A stretch of 64,000 nt of DNA. Source: Streptomyces ficellus (GTDB lineage Bacteria; Actinomycetota; Actinomycetes; Streptomycetales; Streptomycetaceae). Below, one piece after another: positions 17,560 to 26,667 of the stretch. A model generated the notes under the pieces. That model was not told the DNA's origin. It did no database searches and saw only the letters and a program-made list of their open reading frames with translations. A program made the translations under genes and the position numbers. Each line of letters starts with the position of its first letter. Position 1 is the first letter of the stretch. The stretch is from NCBI RefSeq assembly GCF_030406405.1, contig NZ_JAUEPL010000008.1:1-64000 (forward strand), read 5' to 3'.

Positions 17560-19260
17560 GTGGCGGAACGTAGCACGGCCGCCGTCGACGTGGCCGACAA
17601 CAGCGGTGACGACCCGCTGACCGCGAAGGCGGACACGGCCGCGACCGACGGGGTGGCGGAAGCGCAGGACGCGGCGGACAGGTCCGCCCAGGACAGCGAC
17701 GGCGGGGGACGGGCCGGCGAGCAGCCCGTCATCACGACGCCCGAGCTGCACAGTGGCCACAAGCTCGCCAGACGCTACCGGCTTGAGGAGTGCGTCACCC
17801 GTCTGGACGGCTTCAGCAGCTGGCGTGCCGTGGACGAGAAACTGCGCCGGGCCGTCGGGGTCCATATCCTCCCCGCGCACCACCCGAGGGCCCGCTCGGT
17901 GCTCGCCGCCGCACGTTCCTCGGCGCTCCTCGGCGACCCCCGTTTCGTCCAGGTCCTGGACGCGGTCGAGGAGAACGACCTCGTCTACGTCGTCCACGAG
18001 TGGCTGCCGGACGCCACCGAGCTCACCGCGTTGCTCGCGGCCGGCCCGCTCGAAGCACACGACGCCTACCAGCTCGTCAGCCAGGTCTCCCAGGCCATGG
18101 CCGCCGCCCACCGGGAGGGCCTGGCCCATCTGCGGCTCACCCCGAGCGCCGTCCTGCGCAGTTCCACAGGCCAGTACAGGATCCGCGGCCTCGCCGTGAA
18201 CGCCGCGCTCCGTGGTATCAGCGCCGAGCGTCCTCAGCGCACCGACACCGAGGCGATCGGCGCTCTGCTGTACGCGGCGCTCACGCAGCGCTGGCCGTAC
18301 GAGAACGACGCGCACGGTCTGTCGGGCCTCCCCAAGGGCGTCGGGCTGATCCCACCGGACCAGGTACGGGCCGGGGTCCACCGCGGGCTGTCCGAGATCG
18401 CCATGCGCGCCCTGGCCAACGACGGCGCGACGGCCTCCCGCCAGGAGCCCCCCTGCACCACCCCGGACGAGCTGGCCAAGGCAGTAGCGGCGATGCCCCG
18501 CATCCGCCCGCCGGAGCCGGACTTCCCCACCCCGCCCGAGTACCAGCGCACCACCTACCAGCAGGGCACCTACGGCCGGCCCCACTCGCGCCCCAGCACC
18601 GGGGTCACTCAGCCGTCACCGATCCCGCCGCCTCCGCTGCAGAGCCGCACGGGCAAGGCCCTCAAGTGGACCGTCTCGGCGCTCCTGATCGCCGCCCTGG
18701 GCCTGGGCAGCTGGCAGGTCGCCGACAAGCTGCTCGACCGGGAGTCCAAGCAGGAAACCCCGGTGGCACCGCAGAACGCCCCGGACGAGGACAAGAAGGC
18801 GTACGAGCCCGGCAAGCCGATCGCCATCGAAGACGCCCATGACTTCGACCCCCTCGGCACGGATGGCCAGGAGAAGCCCTGGGAAATAGGGAACGCCTAC
18901 GACGACGATCCCAGCACCTACTGGCCGACGGACGGCTACAGGGGAGCGAACCTGGGGAACCTGAAGCCTGGCGTCGGCATTGTGCTGGATCTGGGCAAGG
19001 CCCAGCCCGTCGGCGCGGTCGAGGTGTCGTTCCTGGGTGAGACGTCGGTGGAACTCAGAACCGCCTCGGCGGATGCCACTGCGGCGCCGACGAGCCTCCA
19101 AGGCTTCACGGAGGCCGCCACGGGCAGCGGAACAGAGGTGGCCCTGAAGCCCGGGAAACCGGTGACGACACGGTACGTTCTGGTCTGGCTGACGAACTTG
19201 CCCTCGGGCAACGACGGCTACTTCCGCGGCAGGATCACTAACGTCAAGGTCACCACCTGA
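17560..19260 (+). CDS. Membrane pseudokinase with extracellular discoidin-like domain
   Basis: A 566-residue protein kinase homologue lacking catalytic residues. The HRD-loop position reads GLAHLRLTPSAVL, so the catalytic Asp is absent, and no DFG can be found (IRGLAVNAAL instead). A transmembrane helix (WTVSALLIAALGLGSWQVA) follows, then an outside domain of about 120 residues (DDDPSTYWPTDGY, GIVLDLGKAQPVGAVEVSF) resembling F5/8 type C or galactose-binding folds. GTG 17560 was chosen for the GGGGAGGCAGGA site just upstream. It lies between murJ and sigM. In M. tuberculosis the MviN pseudokinase domain recruits FhaA; a similar envelope-sensing role is inferred. Confidence 0.85.
   Translation: MAERSTAAVDVADNSGDDPLTAKADTAATDGVAEAQDAADRSAQDSDGGGRAGEQPVITTPELHSGHKLARRYRLEECVTRLDGFSSWRAVDEKLRRAVGVHILPAHHPRARSVLAAARSSALLGDPRFVQVLDAVEENDLVYVVHEWLPDATELTALLAAGPLEAHDAYQLVSQVSQAMAAAHREGLAHLRLTPSAVLRSSTGQYRIRGLAVNAALRGISAERPQRTDTEAIGALLYAALTQRWPYENDAHGLSGLPKGVGLIPPDQVRAGVHRGLSEIAMRALANDGATASRQEPPCTTPDELAKAVAAMPRIRPPEPDFPTPPEYQRTTYQQGTYGRPHSRPSTGVTQPSPIPPPPLQSRTGKALKWTVSALLIAALGLGSWQVADKLLDRESKQETPVAPQNAPDEDKKAYEPGKPIAIEDAHDFDPLGTDGQEKPWEIGNAYDDDPSTYWPTDGYRGANLGNLKPGVGIVLDLGKAQPVGAVEVSFLGETSVELRTASADATAAPTSLQGFTEAATGSGTEVALKPGKPVTTRYVLVWLTNLPSGNDGYFRGRITNVKVTT
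19154..19179 (+). promoter_or_regulatory. Possible ECF-type promoter for sigM
   Basis: GGAAAC at 19154-19159 and CGTT at 19176-19179 with a 16-bp spacer, inside the 3' end of the pseudokinase gene and about 105 bp upstream of the sigM start. The shape fits ECF sigma-factor promoters and would allow autoregulation by SigM. Confidence 0.35.
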
Positions 19261-19283
19261 CGGCACAGGGAGGGGGCTCACCG

Positions 19284-19988
19284 TTGGACGATGCCGAGCG
19301 GGGCAGCGCGAGCGACCAGGAACTCCTGACGCGTCACGTCGCCGGAGATCCAGACGCTTTCGGTGAGCTGGTACGCCGCCATCGCGACCGGCTCTGGGCT
19401 GTCGCGCTGCGCACACTGGGGGATCGGGAAGAGGCCGCCGACGCCGTCCAGGACGCTCTCGTCTCCGCCTTCCGGGCCGCCCACACCTTCCGTGGCCAGT
19501 CCGCCGTCACCACGTGGCTGCACCGCATCACCGTGAACGCCTGCCTCGACCGAGCCCGCAAAGTCGCCTCCCGCAAGACATCGCCCGTCGACGACACCGA
19601 ACGGCTGGAACAGCTCCTGGAGCCTCATGAGTCGGCGGAGGCCCCGGCCGAGCGGCAGGATCTCCACCGCGAGCTGCTGGCCGCACTGGCCAAGCTCCCC
19701 GCCGACCAGCGCGCCGCGCTCGTCCTGGTGGACATGCAGGGCTATCCCGTCGCCGAGGCGGCACGCGTCCTCGACGTACCGACGGGAACCGTCAAGAGCC
19801 GCTGCGCACGCGGCCGGGCCCGCTTGCTTCCGATGCTCACTCATCTGCGCGGTGACACCGTGGATAAGGGCAGCCTCGACAGGGGAAGGAACCGGACGCC
19901 GGGGACATCCGTCCCACCGGTGTCGGGACCAAGGGACGCAGGACCAAGTGATCCTGCTGCTGTGAAGGGCGGAGGTGGGCGCGCGTGA
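19284..19988 (+). CDS. sigM: ECF sigma factor SigM
   Basis: RNA polymerase sigma factor of the ECF group, 234 residues. Region 2 is clear (DAFGELVRRHRDRLWAVALR, then TWLHRITVNACLDRARK) and region 4 follows (ALAKLPADQRAALVLVDMQG, then VPTGTVKSRCARGRARL). The start appears to be TTG 19284, since the nearby ATG is out of frame; AGGGAG lies upstream. The C-terminal 60 residues after region 4 are low-complexity. The anti-sigma factor gene overlaps its stop codon (GTGA), so the two are translationally coupled. Neighbouring trxBA and the position match sigM of Streptomyces. Confidence 0.9.
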   Translation: MDDAERGSASDQELLTRHVAGDPDAFGELVRRHRDRLWAVALRTLGDREEAADAVQDALVSAFRAAHTFRGQSAVTTWLHRITVNACLDRARKVASRKTSPVDDTERLEQLLEPHESAEAPAERQDLHRELLAALAKLPADQRAALVLVDMQGYPVAEAARVLDVPTGTVKSRCARGRARLLPMLTHLRGDTVDKGSLDRGRNRTPGTSVPPVSGPRDAGPSDPAAVKGGGGRA

Positions 19989-20884
19989 CATCCACAACCG
20001 ACACGACTCAGCACCCGGACGTCTCGGAGATCTCCGACCTCACCGAGGGGCTCCTCTCGCCGTCCCGTACCGCCCACGTTCGGGCGCATGTGGACGGCTG
20101 CGCACTCTGTGCCGACGTCCGGACCTCCCTGGAGGAGATCCGTGGGCTGCTGGGCACCCTGCCGGGCCCTGCCCGGATGCCGACCGACATCGCCGAGCGC
20201 ATTGACGCGGCCTTGGCCGCCGAAGCGCTCCTGGACGCCACCGCCCCCGCAGAGACGGAGCATGTTTCACGTGAAACAGCGTCCGCGTCTGTAGTGCCCG
20301 AGCCTGTTCACGCCGACCGGCCCGCCGGTCGTCCGCGTGCGGCCACCGGCCCGGGGCGCGGCCGCCCTGCACGGCGTCGGCGCCGTCACGCGGTGCTGGG
20401 CGCGGTCCTGGGCGCCGCGGCCGTGGGAGTGAGCGTTCTTCTCTTCCAGGCGGCGCAGCCTTCCATGAATGACACGGCAGGCTCAAAGAAGCCCGACACA
20501 ACCAGCAGCACCGCACGCGACACGATGTTCTCCGGCATGGCTGTCGAGGACCGTGTCGAGTCACTGCTCACCGCCGAAGAAGGCACCGGTCCGGACAAGA
20601 CCCCGCCGCGGTCCCGCTCCCTGGATAACCAGTCCAGCCCCTCGACGATGTTCTCGGAGGACGTGACGGTCCCGTCGTGCATCCAGGCGGGGACCGGCCG
20701 CAGTGACCAGGCTCTCGCCGCGCAGCCGGGCACATACGAGGGACGACAGGCTTATCTGGTGGTCATGCCGCACCCGACGGATCCCTCGCATGTGCAGGCA
20801 TACGTGGTTGACGCGTCCTGCATCAGCAAGGCACAGGGCGCCAAGGCTGACGTCCTGCTGACGCACGCCTACCCTCGTCCCTGA
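19985..20884 (+). CDS. Anti-sigma factor for SigM (RsmA-like)
   Basis: A 299-residue membrane protein encoded directly after sigM with a 4-bp GTGA overlap. The N-terminal anti-sigma domain carries the HxxxCxxC signature in [18 protein letters not shown]. After a basic linker there is one transmembrane helix ([20 protein letters not shown]) and an outside domain. In S. coelicolor the SigM partner RsmA has been reported to bind an iron-sulfur cluster rather than zinc; whether that holds here cannot be seen. A parS site at 20264-20277 is embedded in the coding sequence (EHVSRETA). Confidence 0.85.
   Translation: MTSTTDTTQHPDVSEISDLTEGLLSPSRTAHVRAHVDGCALCADVRTSLEEIRGLLGTLPGPARMPTDIAERIDAALAAEALLDATAPAETEHVSRETASASVVPEPVHADRPAGRPRAATGPGRGRPARRRRRHAVLGAVLGAAAVGVSVLLFQAAQPSMNDTAGSKKPDTTSSTARDTMFSGMAVEDRVESLLTAEEGTGPDKTPPRSRSLDNQSSPSTMFSEDVTVPSCIQAGTGRSDQALAAQPGTYEGRQAYLVVMPHPTDPSHVQAYVVDASCISKAQGAKADVLLTHAYPRP
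20264..20277. promoter_or_regulatory. parS site within the anti-sigma factor gene
   Basis: An exact GTTTCACGTGAAAC inside a coding region, read in frame as part of HVSRET. The domain boundary between the anti-sigma head and the linker tolerates this insertion. Confidence 0.9.
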
Positions 20885-20913
20885 CTCACGCCTTCGTGCC
20901 GCTCGGCCGCCTC

Positions 20914-20940
20914 GGGAATGCGGGCCCCGTAGGATCCGTT
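20914..20940 (+). promoter_or_regulatory. SigR-type promoter of trxBA
   Basis: GGGAAT at 20914-20919 and GTT at 20938-20940, separated by exactly 18 bp. This matches the GGAAT-N18-GTT consensus of the disulfide-stress sigma factor SigR, and trxBA is a known SigR target in S. coelicolor. It lies 70 bp upstream of the trxB GTG. Confidence 0.75.
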
Positions 20941-21009
20941 GGGTGGGGTGAGAGTCCTGACCCGGCCCCCGTAGGCAGTAGGCAGTCTGCAGAGACGAGG
21001 AAGAAACCC

Positions 21010-21984
21010 GTGAGCGACGTCCGTAACGTGATCATCATCGGTTCCGGGCCCGCCGGCTACACGGCTGCGCTGTATACGGCGCGAGCCTCACTGAAGCCGC
21101 TGGTCTTCGAAGGTGCCGTCACCGCCGGTGGAGCGTTGATGAACACGACCGACGTGGAGAACTTCCCCGGCTTCCGTGACGGCATCATGGGCCCCGACCT
21201 CATGGACAACATGCGGGCCCAGGCCGAGCGCTTCGGCGCCGAGCTGGTCCCGGACGATGTGGTCGCGGTCGACCTGGCCGGTGACATCAAGACGGTGACC
21301 GACACGGCCGGCACCGTGCACCGTGCCAAGGCCGTGATTGTGACGACCGGCTCGCAGCACCGCAAGCTGGGTCTGCCGAACGAGGACGCGCTGTCGGGTC
21401 GGGGCGTCTCGTGGTGTGCCACCTGCGATGGCTTCTTCTTCAAGGACCAGGACATCGCCGTGGTGGGTGGCGGTGACACCGCCATGGAGGAGGCGACCTT
21501 CCTCTCCCGGTTCGCCAAGTCCGTCACCATCGTCCACCGCCGGGACACCCTGCGGGCTTCCAAGGCCATGCAGCAGCGTGCCTTCGCCGACCCCAAGATC
21601 AAGTTCGCCTGGGACAGCGAGGTCGCCGCGATTCACGGGGAGCAGAAGCTCACGGGTCTGACCCTGCGCAACACCAAGTCGGGTGAAACCTCCGAGCTGC
21701 CGGTCACTGGTTTGTTCATCGCCGTGGGCCACGACCCGCGCACCGAGCTGTTCAAGGGCCAGCTGGAGCTGGACGACGAGGGCTACCTCAAGGTGGAGGC
21801 CCCTTCCACGCGTACCAACATCACTGGTGTCTTCGGTGCCGGTGATGTCGTGGACCACACCTACCGCCAGGCCATCACGGCCGCCGGTACGGGCTGCTCC
21901 GCCGCCCTGGACGCCGAGCGCTACCTGGCCGCGCTTGCGGACAGCGAGAAGACCGCCGAGCCGGAGAAGACTCCTGCGGTCTGA
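21010..21984 (+). CDS. trxB: Thioredoxin reductase
   Basis: NADPH- and FAD-dependent reductase that keeps thioredoxin reduced in the cytoplasm. The 324-residue protein starts at GTG 21010 ([20 protein letters not shown], the FAD-binding GxGxxG), has the redox pair CATC in [12 protein letters not shown], the NADPH-binding motif [12 protein letters not shown], and [19 protein letters not shown] near the end. Length is normal for low-molecular-weight TrxB. The preceding SigR-type promoter points to induction by disulfide stress. trxA follows after 47 bp in the same transcript. Confidence 0.97.
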   Translation: MSDVRNVIIIGSGPAGYTAALYTARASLKPLVFEGAVTAGGALMNTTDVENFPGFRDGIMGPDLMDNMRAQAERFGAELVPDDVVAVDLAGDIKTVTDTAGTVHRAKAVIVTTGSQHRKLGLPNEDALSGRGVSWCATCDGFFFKDQDIAVVGGGDTAMEEATFLSRFAKSVTIVHRRDTLRASKAMQQRAFADPKIKFAWDSEVAAIHGEQKLTGLTLRNTKSGETSELPVTGLFIAVGHDPRTELFKGQLELDDEGYLKVEAPSTRTNITGVFGAGDVVDHTYRQAITAAGTGCSAALDAERYLAALADSEKTAEPEKTPAV

Positions 21985-22031
21985 TCTCTCCATTCCCCAC
22001 CCCACACCCCGCGAAAGTTAAGGAGGCCGCC

Positions 22032-22379
22032 GTGGCCGGCGCCCTGGAGAACGTTACCGACGACACCTTCGAGGAGGTCGTCCTCAAGAGCGACAAGCCT
22101 GTCCTGGTGGACTTCTGGGCTGCCTGGTGCGGTCCCTGCCGTCAGATCGCTCCGTCGCTGGAGGCCATCGCCACCGAGCACGGCGACCAGATCAAGGTCG
22201 TCAAGCTCAACATCGATGAGAACCCGACCACGGCTGCGAAGTACGGCGTCATGTCGATCCCGACGCTGAACGTGTACCAGAACGGCGAGGTCGCCAAGAC
22301 CATCGTCGGCGCCAAGCCGAAGGCCGCGATCGTCCGCGACCTCGAGCCCTACCTCGGTGACGAGATTGCCAAGGCCTGA
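22032..22379 (+). CDS. trxA: Thioredoxin
   Basis: Small cytoplasmic disulfide reductase, 115 residues, with the active site FWAAWCGPCRQIAP, the cis-proline region MSIPTLNVYQNG, and the DEN motif LNIDENPTTA, all standard for TrxA. GTG 22032 follows AAGGAGG at good spacing. It is the last gene of the trxBA unit; a parS site starts 8 bp after its stop codon, and a perfect hairpin at 22403-22435 terminates it. Confidence 0.97.
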   Translation: MAGALENVTDDTFEEVVLKSDKPVLVDFWAAWCGPCRQIAPSLEAIATEHGDQIKVVKLNIDENPTTAAKYGVMSIPTLNVYQNGEVAKTIVGAKPKAAIVRDLEPYLGDEIAKA

Positions 22380-22386
22380 CGCCACC

Positions 22387-22400
22387 GTTTCACGTGAAAC
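22387..22400. promoter_or_regulatory. parS site
   Basis: An exact GTTTCACGTGAAAC in the intergenic region just downstream of trxA, two bases before the terminator hairpin. Confidence 0.9.
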
Positions 22401-22402
22401 AT

Positions 22403-22435
22403 GAGCGGCCCATCCCAATCAGGGATGGGCCGCTC
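22403..22435. terminator. Bidirectional hairpin terminator
   Basis: GAGCGGCCCATCCC and its exact complement form a 14-bp stem with a 5-nt loop (AATCA). It lies between the convergent trxA and GNAT genes and can serve both. No T-run follows, as is common in Streptomyces. Confidence 0.8.
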
Positions 22436-22499
22436 GGCGTTTCGCTGTCCAGCTTCCAGCTTTCGGCTTCGGCTTCGGCTTCCTCAGGCAGGTGCTGCC

Positions 22500-23117
22500 C
22501 TAGAGCGGGCGCAGCACGGGTTCCTTCTGTACGGCACCCAGCAGGCGATCGAGTGCGAGCTCGACGTCTTCCTTCCAGGAGAGCGTCGTTCGCAGTTCCA
22601 GTCGGAGCCGGGGATAGGTCGGGTGCGGACGCACGGTCTTGAAGCCCACGGCCAGCAGATGGTCTGCCGGGAGCACACAGGCGGGCTCCTTCCACCGGGC
22701 GTCGCCAAACGCCTCGATCGCCTTGAAGCCCCGGCGCAGCAGGTCCTTCGCCACCGTCTGCACCATCACCCGGCCAAGACCCTGCCCCTGGTAACCCGGC
22801 ATGATCCATGCCGTCATGAGCTGAACGGCATCCGGCGAGACCGGACTCGTGGGGAACGCCGTCGAGCGCGGCACATAAGCGGGCGGCGCGTAGAGCACGA
22901 ATCCCACGGGCACCTCGTCCACGTAGACCACGCGGCCGCAGGAGCCCCAGTCCAGCAGTACGGCGGAGATCCAGGCTTCCTTTTCCAGCTCGGGGGTGCC
23001 CGCCTTTACTGCGGCTTCTCCACTGACCGGATCAAGTTCCCAGAAGACGCACGCACGGCAGCGTTTGGGGAGATCCGGAAGGTTGTCCAACGTGAGCGGT
23101 ACGAGCCGACGCCCCAT
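22500..23117 (-). CDS. GNAT-family N-acetyltransferase
   Basis: A 205-residue acetyltransferase-fold protein of unknown substrate. The acetyl-CoA binding motif is visible in AWIMPGYQGQGLGRVMVQTVAKDLL (the QGxGxG/A pattern), preceded by a central beta-strand region (VVYVDEVPVGFVLYA). ATG 23117 gives MGRRLVPLTLDNLPDLPKRC, a cysteine-containing N-terminus (CRACVFWE). It lies between trxA and parB in the same place as the conserved Streptomyces gene, so it is core rather than acquired. Confidence 0.85.
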   Translation of the reverse strand: MGRRLVPLTLDNLPDLPKRCRACVFWELDPVSGEAAVKAGTPELEKEAWISAVLLDWGSCGRVVYVDEVPVGFVLYAPPAYVPRSTAFPTSPVSPDAVQLMTAWIMPGYQGQGLGRVMVQTVAKDLLRRGFKAIEAFGDARWKEPACVLPADHLLAVGFKTVRPHPTYPRLRLELRTTLSWKEDVELALDRLLGAVQKEPVLRPL

Positions 23118-23263
23118 GAAGGCTGCTCCTCACTTCCTTCGCCGGCCGCTCCACGAGCGGCTGACAGCGCGCTCCGTTCCCGGAGCAGGCTGCCGATGAA
23201 CCCGCCTACCGCACCGAGTCCCAGTCCTGCTGTCACCAGTTGGCTGCGGCTCACCTCTCGCAT
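23006..23263 (-). CDS. Possible small membrane protein overlapping the GNAT gene
   Basis: An 85-residue frame starting MREVSRSQLVTAGLGLGAVGG with a plausible short membrane helix. Its 3' part overlaps the 5' end of the GNAT gene by 112 bp on the same strand in another frame, which is unusual. Only the first 45 or so residues, upstream of the overlap, look protein-like. It may be a genuine small gene, or the upstream half may just be leader sequence. Confidence 0.3.
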   Translation of the reverse strand: MREVSRSQLVTAGLGLGAVGGFIGSLLRERSALSAARGAAGEGSEEQPSWGVGSYRSRWTTFRISPNAAVRASSGNLIRSVEKPQ

Positions 23264-23432
23264 GCCTGGCTCTCCCTCCACGGTGGATCAGGCGGATGCG
23301 CATACCAGAACGCATCGTATCGATCGGGTGATGACGCGCATACGGGAAGAGGCCAAAGGGCGGACCGTGTTTCGGTGAATACCGGACCACGGCCCGCCCT
23401 CAGAGCCTTGCGCCCCGACGTGCGGAGGAGGA

Positions 23433-24527
23433 TCAGCCCTCGTCGTCCTGGTCCGAGAGGCCCATTTCCAGCACCCGCTTCTCGCCCGGAGCCAGGGTGC
23501 CGAGAATCCGCTCCAGATCTTCCATCGAGGCGAACTCCACGACGATCTTGCCCTTCTTCTGGCCCAGGTCGACCTTCACCCGCGTCTCAAAGCGGTCGGA
23601 GAGCCGGGAAGCAAGCTCGGAGAGCGCCGGTGAGACCCGGGTACCGGCTCGGGGCCCCTTTGCCTTGGGCGTGCTGCTGGGTTCCGAGCCCATCAGCGTC
23701 ACGATCTCTTCCACCGCCCGGACCGAGAGCCCCTCGGCCACGATGCGGTACGCCAGCTTGTCCTGGGTCTCGGGGTCCTCCACCGAGAGCAGGGCCCGCG
23801 CGTGCCCGGCCGACAGCACACCGGCGGCGACCCTGCGCTGGACGGGCGGCGACAGCCGCAGCAGGCGCAGCGTGTTGGAGACCTGCGGACGCGAACGCCC
23901 GATGCGGTCGGCCAGCTGGTCATGCGTGCAGTTGAAGTCCTTCAGGAGCTGGTCGTAGGCCGCGGCCTCTTCCAGCGGATTCAGCTGGGCCCGGTGCAGG
24001 TTCTCCAGCAGGGCGTCCAGCAGGAGCTTGTCGTCCTCGGTGGCACGGACGATCGCGGGGATCCGCTCCAGCCCCGCCTCACGGCAGGCCCGCCAGCGGC
24101 GCTCGCCCATGATGAGCTCATAGCGCTCGGGGCCAAGCTGCCGCACGACGACGGGCTGAAGCAACCCGACTTCCTTGATGGAGGTGACCAGCTCGGCGAG
24201 CGCGTCCTCGTCGAACACCTCACGCGGCTGGCGCGGGTTGGGCGTGATGGCATCCAGCGGCAGCTCGGCGAAGTGGGCACCGGCCGGGGTCTCAGCCTCT
24301 GTCACCATGTCCGGCTCGGGGGCCGGAACCTCGCTGTCCACGGGCGCTGCGCTCTGCGGCAGAGTCGCCACCTTCGCGGCCGCCACCCCTCGCTCGGCCG
24401 TCAGGGAGGGAATCGCCCCCGGGGAGGTCGACCCCGTCCCCACCACGGCCGCCGCCGGCCGCTCCTGGGGAGCCGCGGGGATCAGCGCACCCAGCCCACG
24501 CCCCAATCCTCTACGTCGCTCGCTCAC
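23433..24527 (-). CDS. parB: Chromosome partitioning protein ParB
   Basis: CTP-dependent DNA clamp that loads at parS and spreads to organise the origin region; in Streptomyces it is needed for segregation during sporulation. The 364-residue protein has the N-terminal nuclease-like domain ([20 protein letters not shown], then [17 protein letters not shown]), a helix-turn-helix ([20 protein letters not shown]) and a C-terminal dimerisation domain. Its start overlaps the parA stop by 4 bp (ATGA), so the pair is coupled. Six parS sites lie within 15 kb. Confidence 0.97.
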   Translation of the reverse strand: MSERRRGLGRGLGALIPAAPQERPAAAVVGTGSTSPGAIPSLTAERGVAAAKVATLPQSAAPVDSEVPAPEPDMVTEAETPAGAHFAELPLDAITPNPRQPREVFDEDALAELVTSIKEVGLLQPVVVRQLGPERYELIMGERRWRACREAGLERIPAIVRATEDDKLLLDALLENLHRAQLNPLEEAAAYDQLLKDFNCTHDQLADRIGRSRPQVSNTLRLLRLSPPVQRRVAAGVLSAGHARALLSVEDPETQDKLAYRIVAEGLSVRAVEEIVTLMGSEPSSTPKAKGPRAGTRVSPALSELASRLSDRFETRVKVDLGQKKGKIVVEFASMEDLERILGTLAPGEKRVLEMGLSDQDDEG

Positions 24528-25780
24528 TGGATCCCCTCCGACATGCTGTGCTGGTTGTTCTGGCTGCCCACATGGGCGTGCTGGGCGTCGTAGTGAATAC
24601 CGACTCCCCGCAGGGCGATCTCGCGGGCCGCTTCGAGGTACGAGAGCGAGCCACTGGAACCGGGATCGTAGGTGAGCACGGTCTGGCCGTAGCTCGGAGC
24701 CTCCGAGATACGGACGGAACGCGGGATGCTCGTCTTCAGCACCTCGTCACCGAAGTGACTGCGGACCTCTTCGGCCACCTGCGAGGCGAGCCTGGTGCGG
24801 CCGTCGTACATGGTGAGCAGGATCGTCGACACATGCAGGGTCGGGTTCAGGTGACCGCGCACCAGGTCGACGTTCCTCAACAGCTGGCCCAGCCCCTCCA
24901 GTGCGTAGTACTCGCACTGGATCGGGATGAGTACCTCCGCACCGGCCACCAGGGCGTTGACGGTCAGCAGACCGAGCGACGGCGGGCAGTCGATGAGGAT
25001 GTAGTCCAGCGGCTGCTCGTACGCCTGGATGGCGCGCTGGAGTCGGCTCTCCCGAGCGACCAGTGACACCAGCTCGATCTCCGCACCGGCGAGATCGATG
25101 GTGGCCGGGGCGCAGAAGAGTCCTTCGACATCCGGGACTGGCTGGACCACATCGGAGAGCGGCTTGCTGTCGATCAGGACGTCATAGATCGAGGGGACTT
25201 CGGCATGGTGGTCGATGCCGAGCGCCGTGGAGGCATTGCCCTGCGGGTCCAGGTCAATGACCAGCACCCGGGCACCATGCAGTGCCAGCGAAGCAGCAAG
25301 GTTGACCGTCGTGGTCGTTTTGCCCACTCCGCCCTTCTGGTTGGCGACCACCATGATGCGGGTCTGCTCAGGACGAGGGAGCCCCTCGCCTGCACGGCCC
25401 AGAGCCTCCACCGCCAGTTGGGCAGATCGACCAATGGGGGTGTCGTCCATCGGGGGCGGTGTTTCACGTGAAACATCCTCCCCCGCCGATTCGGTGCGGG
25501 GACCGGGGACCGGATCGGTCATCGGTCCCGCGATGTTGGCGTCGGACCGCAAGGATTCACTCTCCTCGGCTTCAGGCTCGCGATGAACAGAGCCTGCCAT
25601 GCTTTCGGGGTCGTGAACCAGCGAGGCCCGTGGTTCTGTGGAGAACTCCACCTTTGTGGACAACTCCGTAACCCTCGTGGGCTGCTTACGGTCGCGTGGT
25701 GTGGCAGCCGCGCGGCCGCGGCTGATGATTCCCTGCAGCAGTGAGCGACGTTTCACGTGAAACATTGATGCACTCGCCAC
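24524..25780 (-). CDS. parA: Chromosome partitioning ATPase ParA
   Basis: Walker-type ATPase that positions ParB-parS complexes. The deviant Walker [21 protein letters not shown], the [12 protein letters not shown] motif and [11 protein letters not shown] are intact. The frame opens at GTG 25780, but the first 130 residues are variable and acidic, with several possible internal starts, for example before [12 protein letters not shown]. Two parS sites lie in its 5' region: one at the extreme start (MFHVKR) and one inside (VSRET). An own-promoter parS site suggests ParB can influence parAB expression. Confidence 0.95.
   Translation of the reverse strand: MASASMFHVKRRSLLQGIISRGRAAATPRDRKQPTRVTELSTKVEFSTEPRASLVHDPESMAGSVHREPEAEESESLRSDANIAGPMTDPVPGPRTESAGEDVSRETPPPMDDTPIGRSAQLAVEALGRAGEGLPRPEQTRIMVVANQKGGVGKTTTTVNLAASLALHGARVLVIDLDPQGNASTALGIDHHAEVPSIYDVLIDSKPLSDVVQPVPDVEGLFCAPATIDLAGAEIELVSLVARESRLQRAIQAYEQPLDYILIDCPPSLGLLTVNALVAGAEVLIPIQCEYYALEGLGQLLRNVDLVRGHLNPTLHVSTILLTMYDGRTRLASQVAEEVRSHFGDEVLKTSIPRSVRISEAPSYGQTVLTYDPGSSGSLSYLEAAREIALRGVGIHYDAQHAHVGSQNNQHSMSEGIQ
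25461..25474. promoter_or_regulatory. parS site within parA
   Basis: An exact GTTTCACGTGAAAC in the variable N-terminal part of parA, read as VSRET. Confidence 0.9.
25750..25763. promoter_or_regulatory. parS site at the parA start
   Basis: An exact GTTTCACGTGAAAC overlapping an ATG that begins MFHVKRR, so ParB binding here would sit on the parA translation start region. Confidence 0.9.
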
Positions 25781-25835
25781 AGGGCCAGGGCGTCACGACA
25801 CTCCGAAATGCGTACGTATGAGGATCAACCAGGCG

Positions 25836-26546
25836 TCAGCGACGACGGCGGGACGGCCTGGCTGCCTTGGCCCGCTTGGCGGCGAACCTCACTCCGCCGG
25901 GGCTCTCGCCGACCTCCACCCGCACGACGGTCGACGGAGGATCAACGATGCCTTCGCCCACATGCAGCACCGAGGTTTCCACGACGCCCAGCTTGCTCAG
26001 TGCGGCCCGGGCCCCCTGGAGCTCCTCCTCGGCCGTGTCACCCTTGAGCGCGAGCATCTCTCCGTACGGACGCAGCAGGGGCACGCCCCAGCCCGCCAGT
26101 CGGTCCAGCGGGGCGACGGCACGCGCCGTCACGACATGCACGGGTGGCAGCTTCCCCAGGACCTCTTCGGCCCGTCCACGGACCACGGTCACATGGTCGA
26201 GGCCCAGCAACTCCACGACTTCCTGAAGAAAATTCGTACGGCGCAGCAGTGGCTCAAGGAGGGTGATCTTCAGATCGGGGCGGACCAGCGCCAGCGGGAT
26301 ACCGGGCAGGCCGGCTCCTGAGCCCACATCGCAGACCGTGACCCCTTCGGGTACGACCTCGGAGAGCACCGCGCAGTTCAGCAGGTGACGCTCCCACAGC
26401 CGCGGTACCTCACGGGGGCCGATCAGGCCGCGCTTGACCCCCGCGTCCGCGAGGAGCTCCGCGTACCGGACAGCTTCCGGGAAGAACTCGCCGAAAACCG
26501 TCCGCGCCTCTTGAGGCGCATGGGGAAGCTCTTCTGCCTCCGTCAC
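25836..26546 (-). CDS. rsmG: 16S rRNA (guanine-N7) methyltransferase RsmG
   Basis: S-adenosylmethionine-dependent methylation of G527 of 16S rRNA (E. coli numbering). The 236-residue protein has the SAM-binding motif VCDVGSGAGLPGIPLALV and the flanking RHLLNCAVLSEVV and ITLLEPLLRRTNFL, characteristic of GidB/RsmG. In S. coelicolor, loss of rsmG gives low-level streptomycin resistance and antibiotic overproduction. It follows the jag gene in the conserved rnpA-yidC-jag-rsmG-parAB order. Confidence 0.97.
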   Translation of the reverse strand: MTEAEELPHAPQEARTVFGEFFPEAVRYAELLADAGVKRGLIGPREVPRLWERHLLNCAVLSEVVPEGVTVCDVGSGAGLPGIPLALVRPDLKITLLEPLLRRTNFLQEVVELLGLDHVTVVRGRAEEVLGKLPPVHVVTARAVAPLDRLAGWGVPLLRPYGEMLALKGDTAEEELQGARAALSKLGVVETSVLHVGEGIVDPPSTVVRVEVGESPGGVRFAAKRAKAARPSRRRR

Positions 26547-26667
26547 GGGGACCGTCCTTCCGTACCGCGTTACCGCACTGGGTGCGGACTACCAGTGATC
26601 AGTGATTATCTGGCTGACAAAGATCGGCCCCGCCTGCGAACAGACGGGGCCGACACAACGATGGGAC

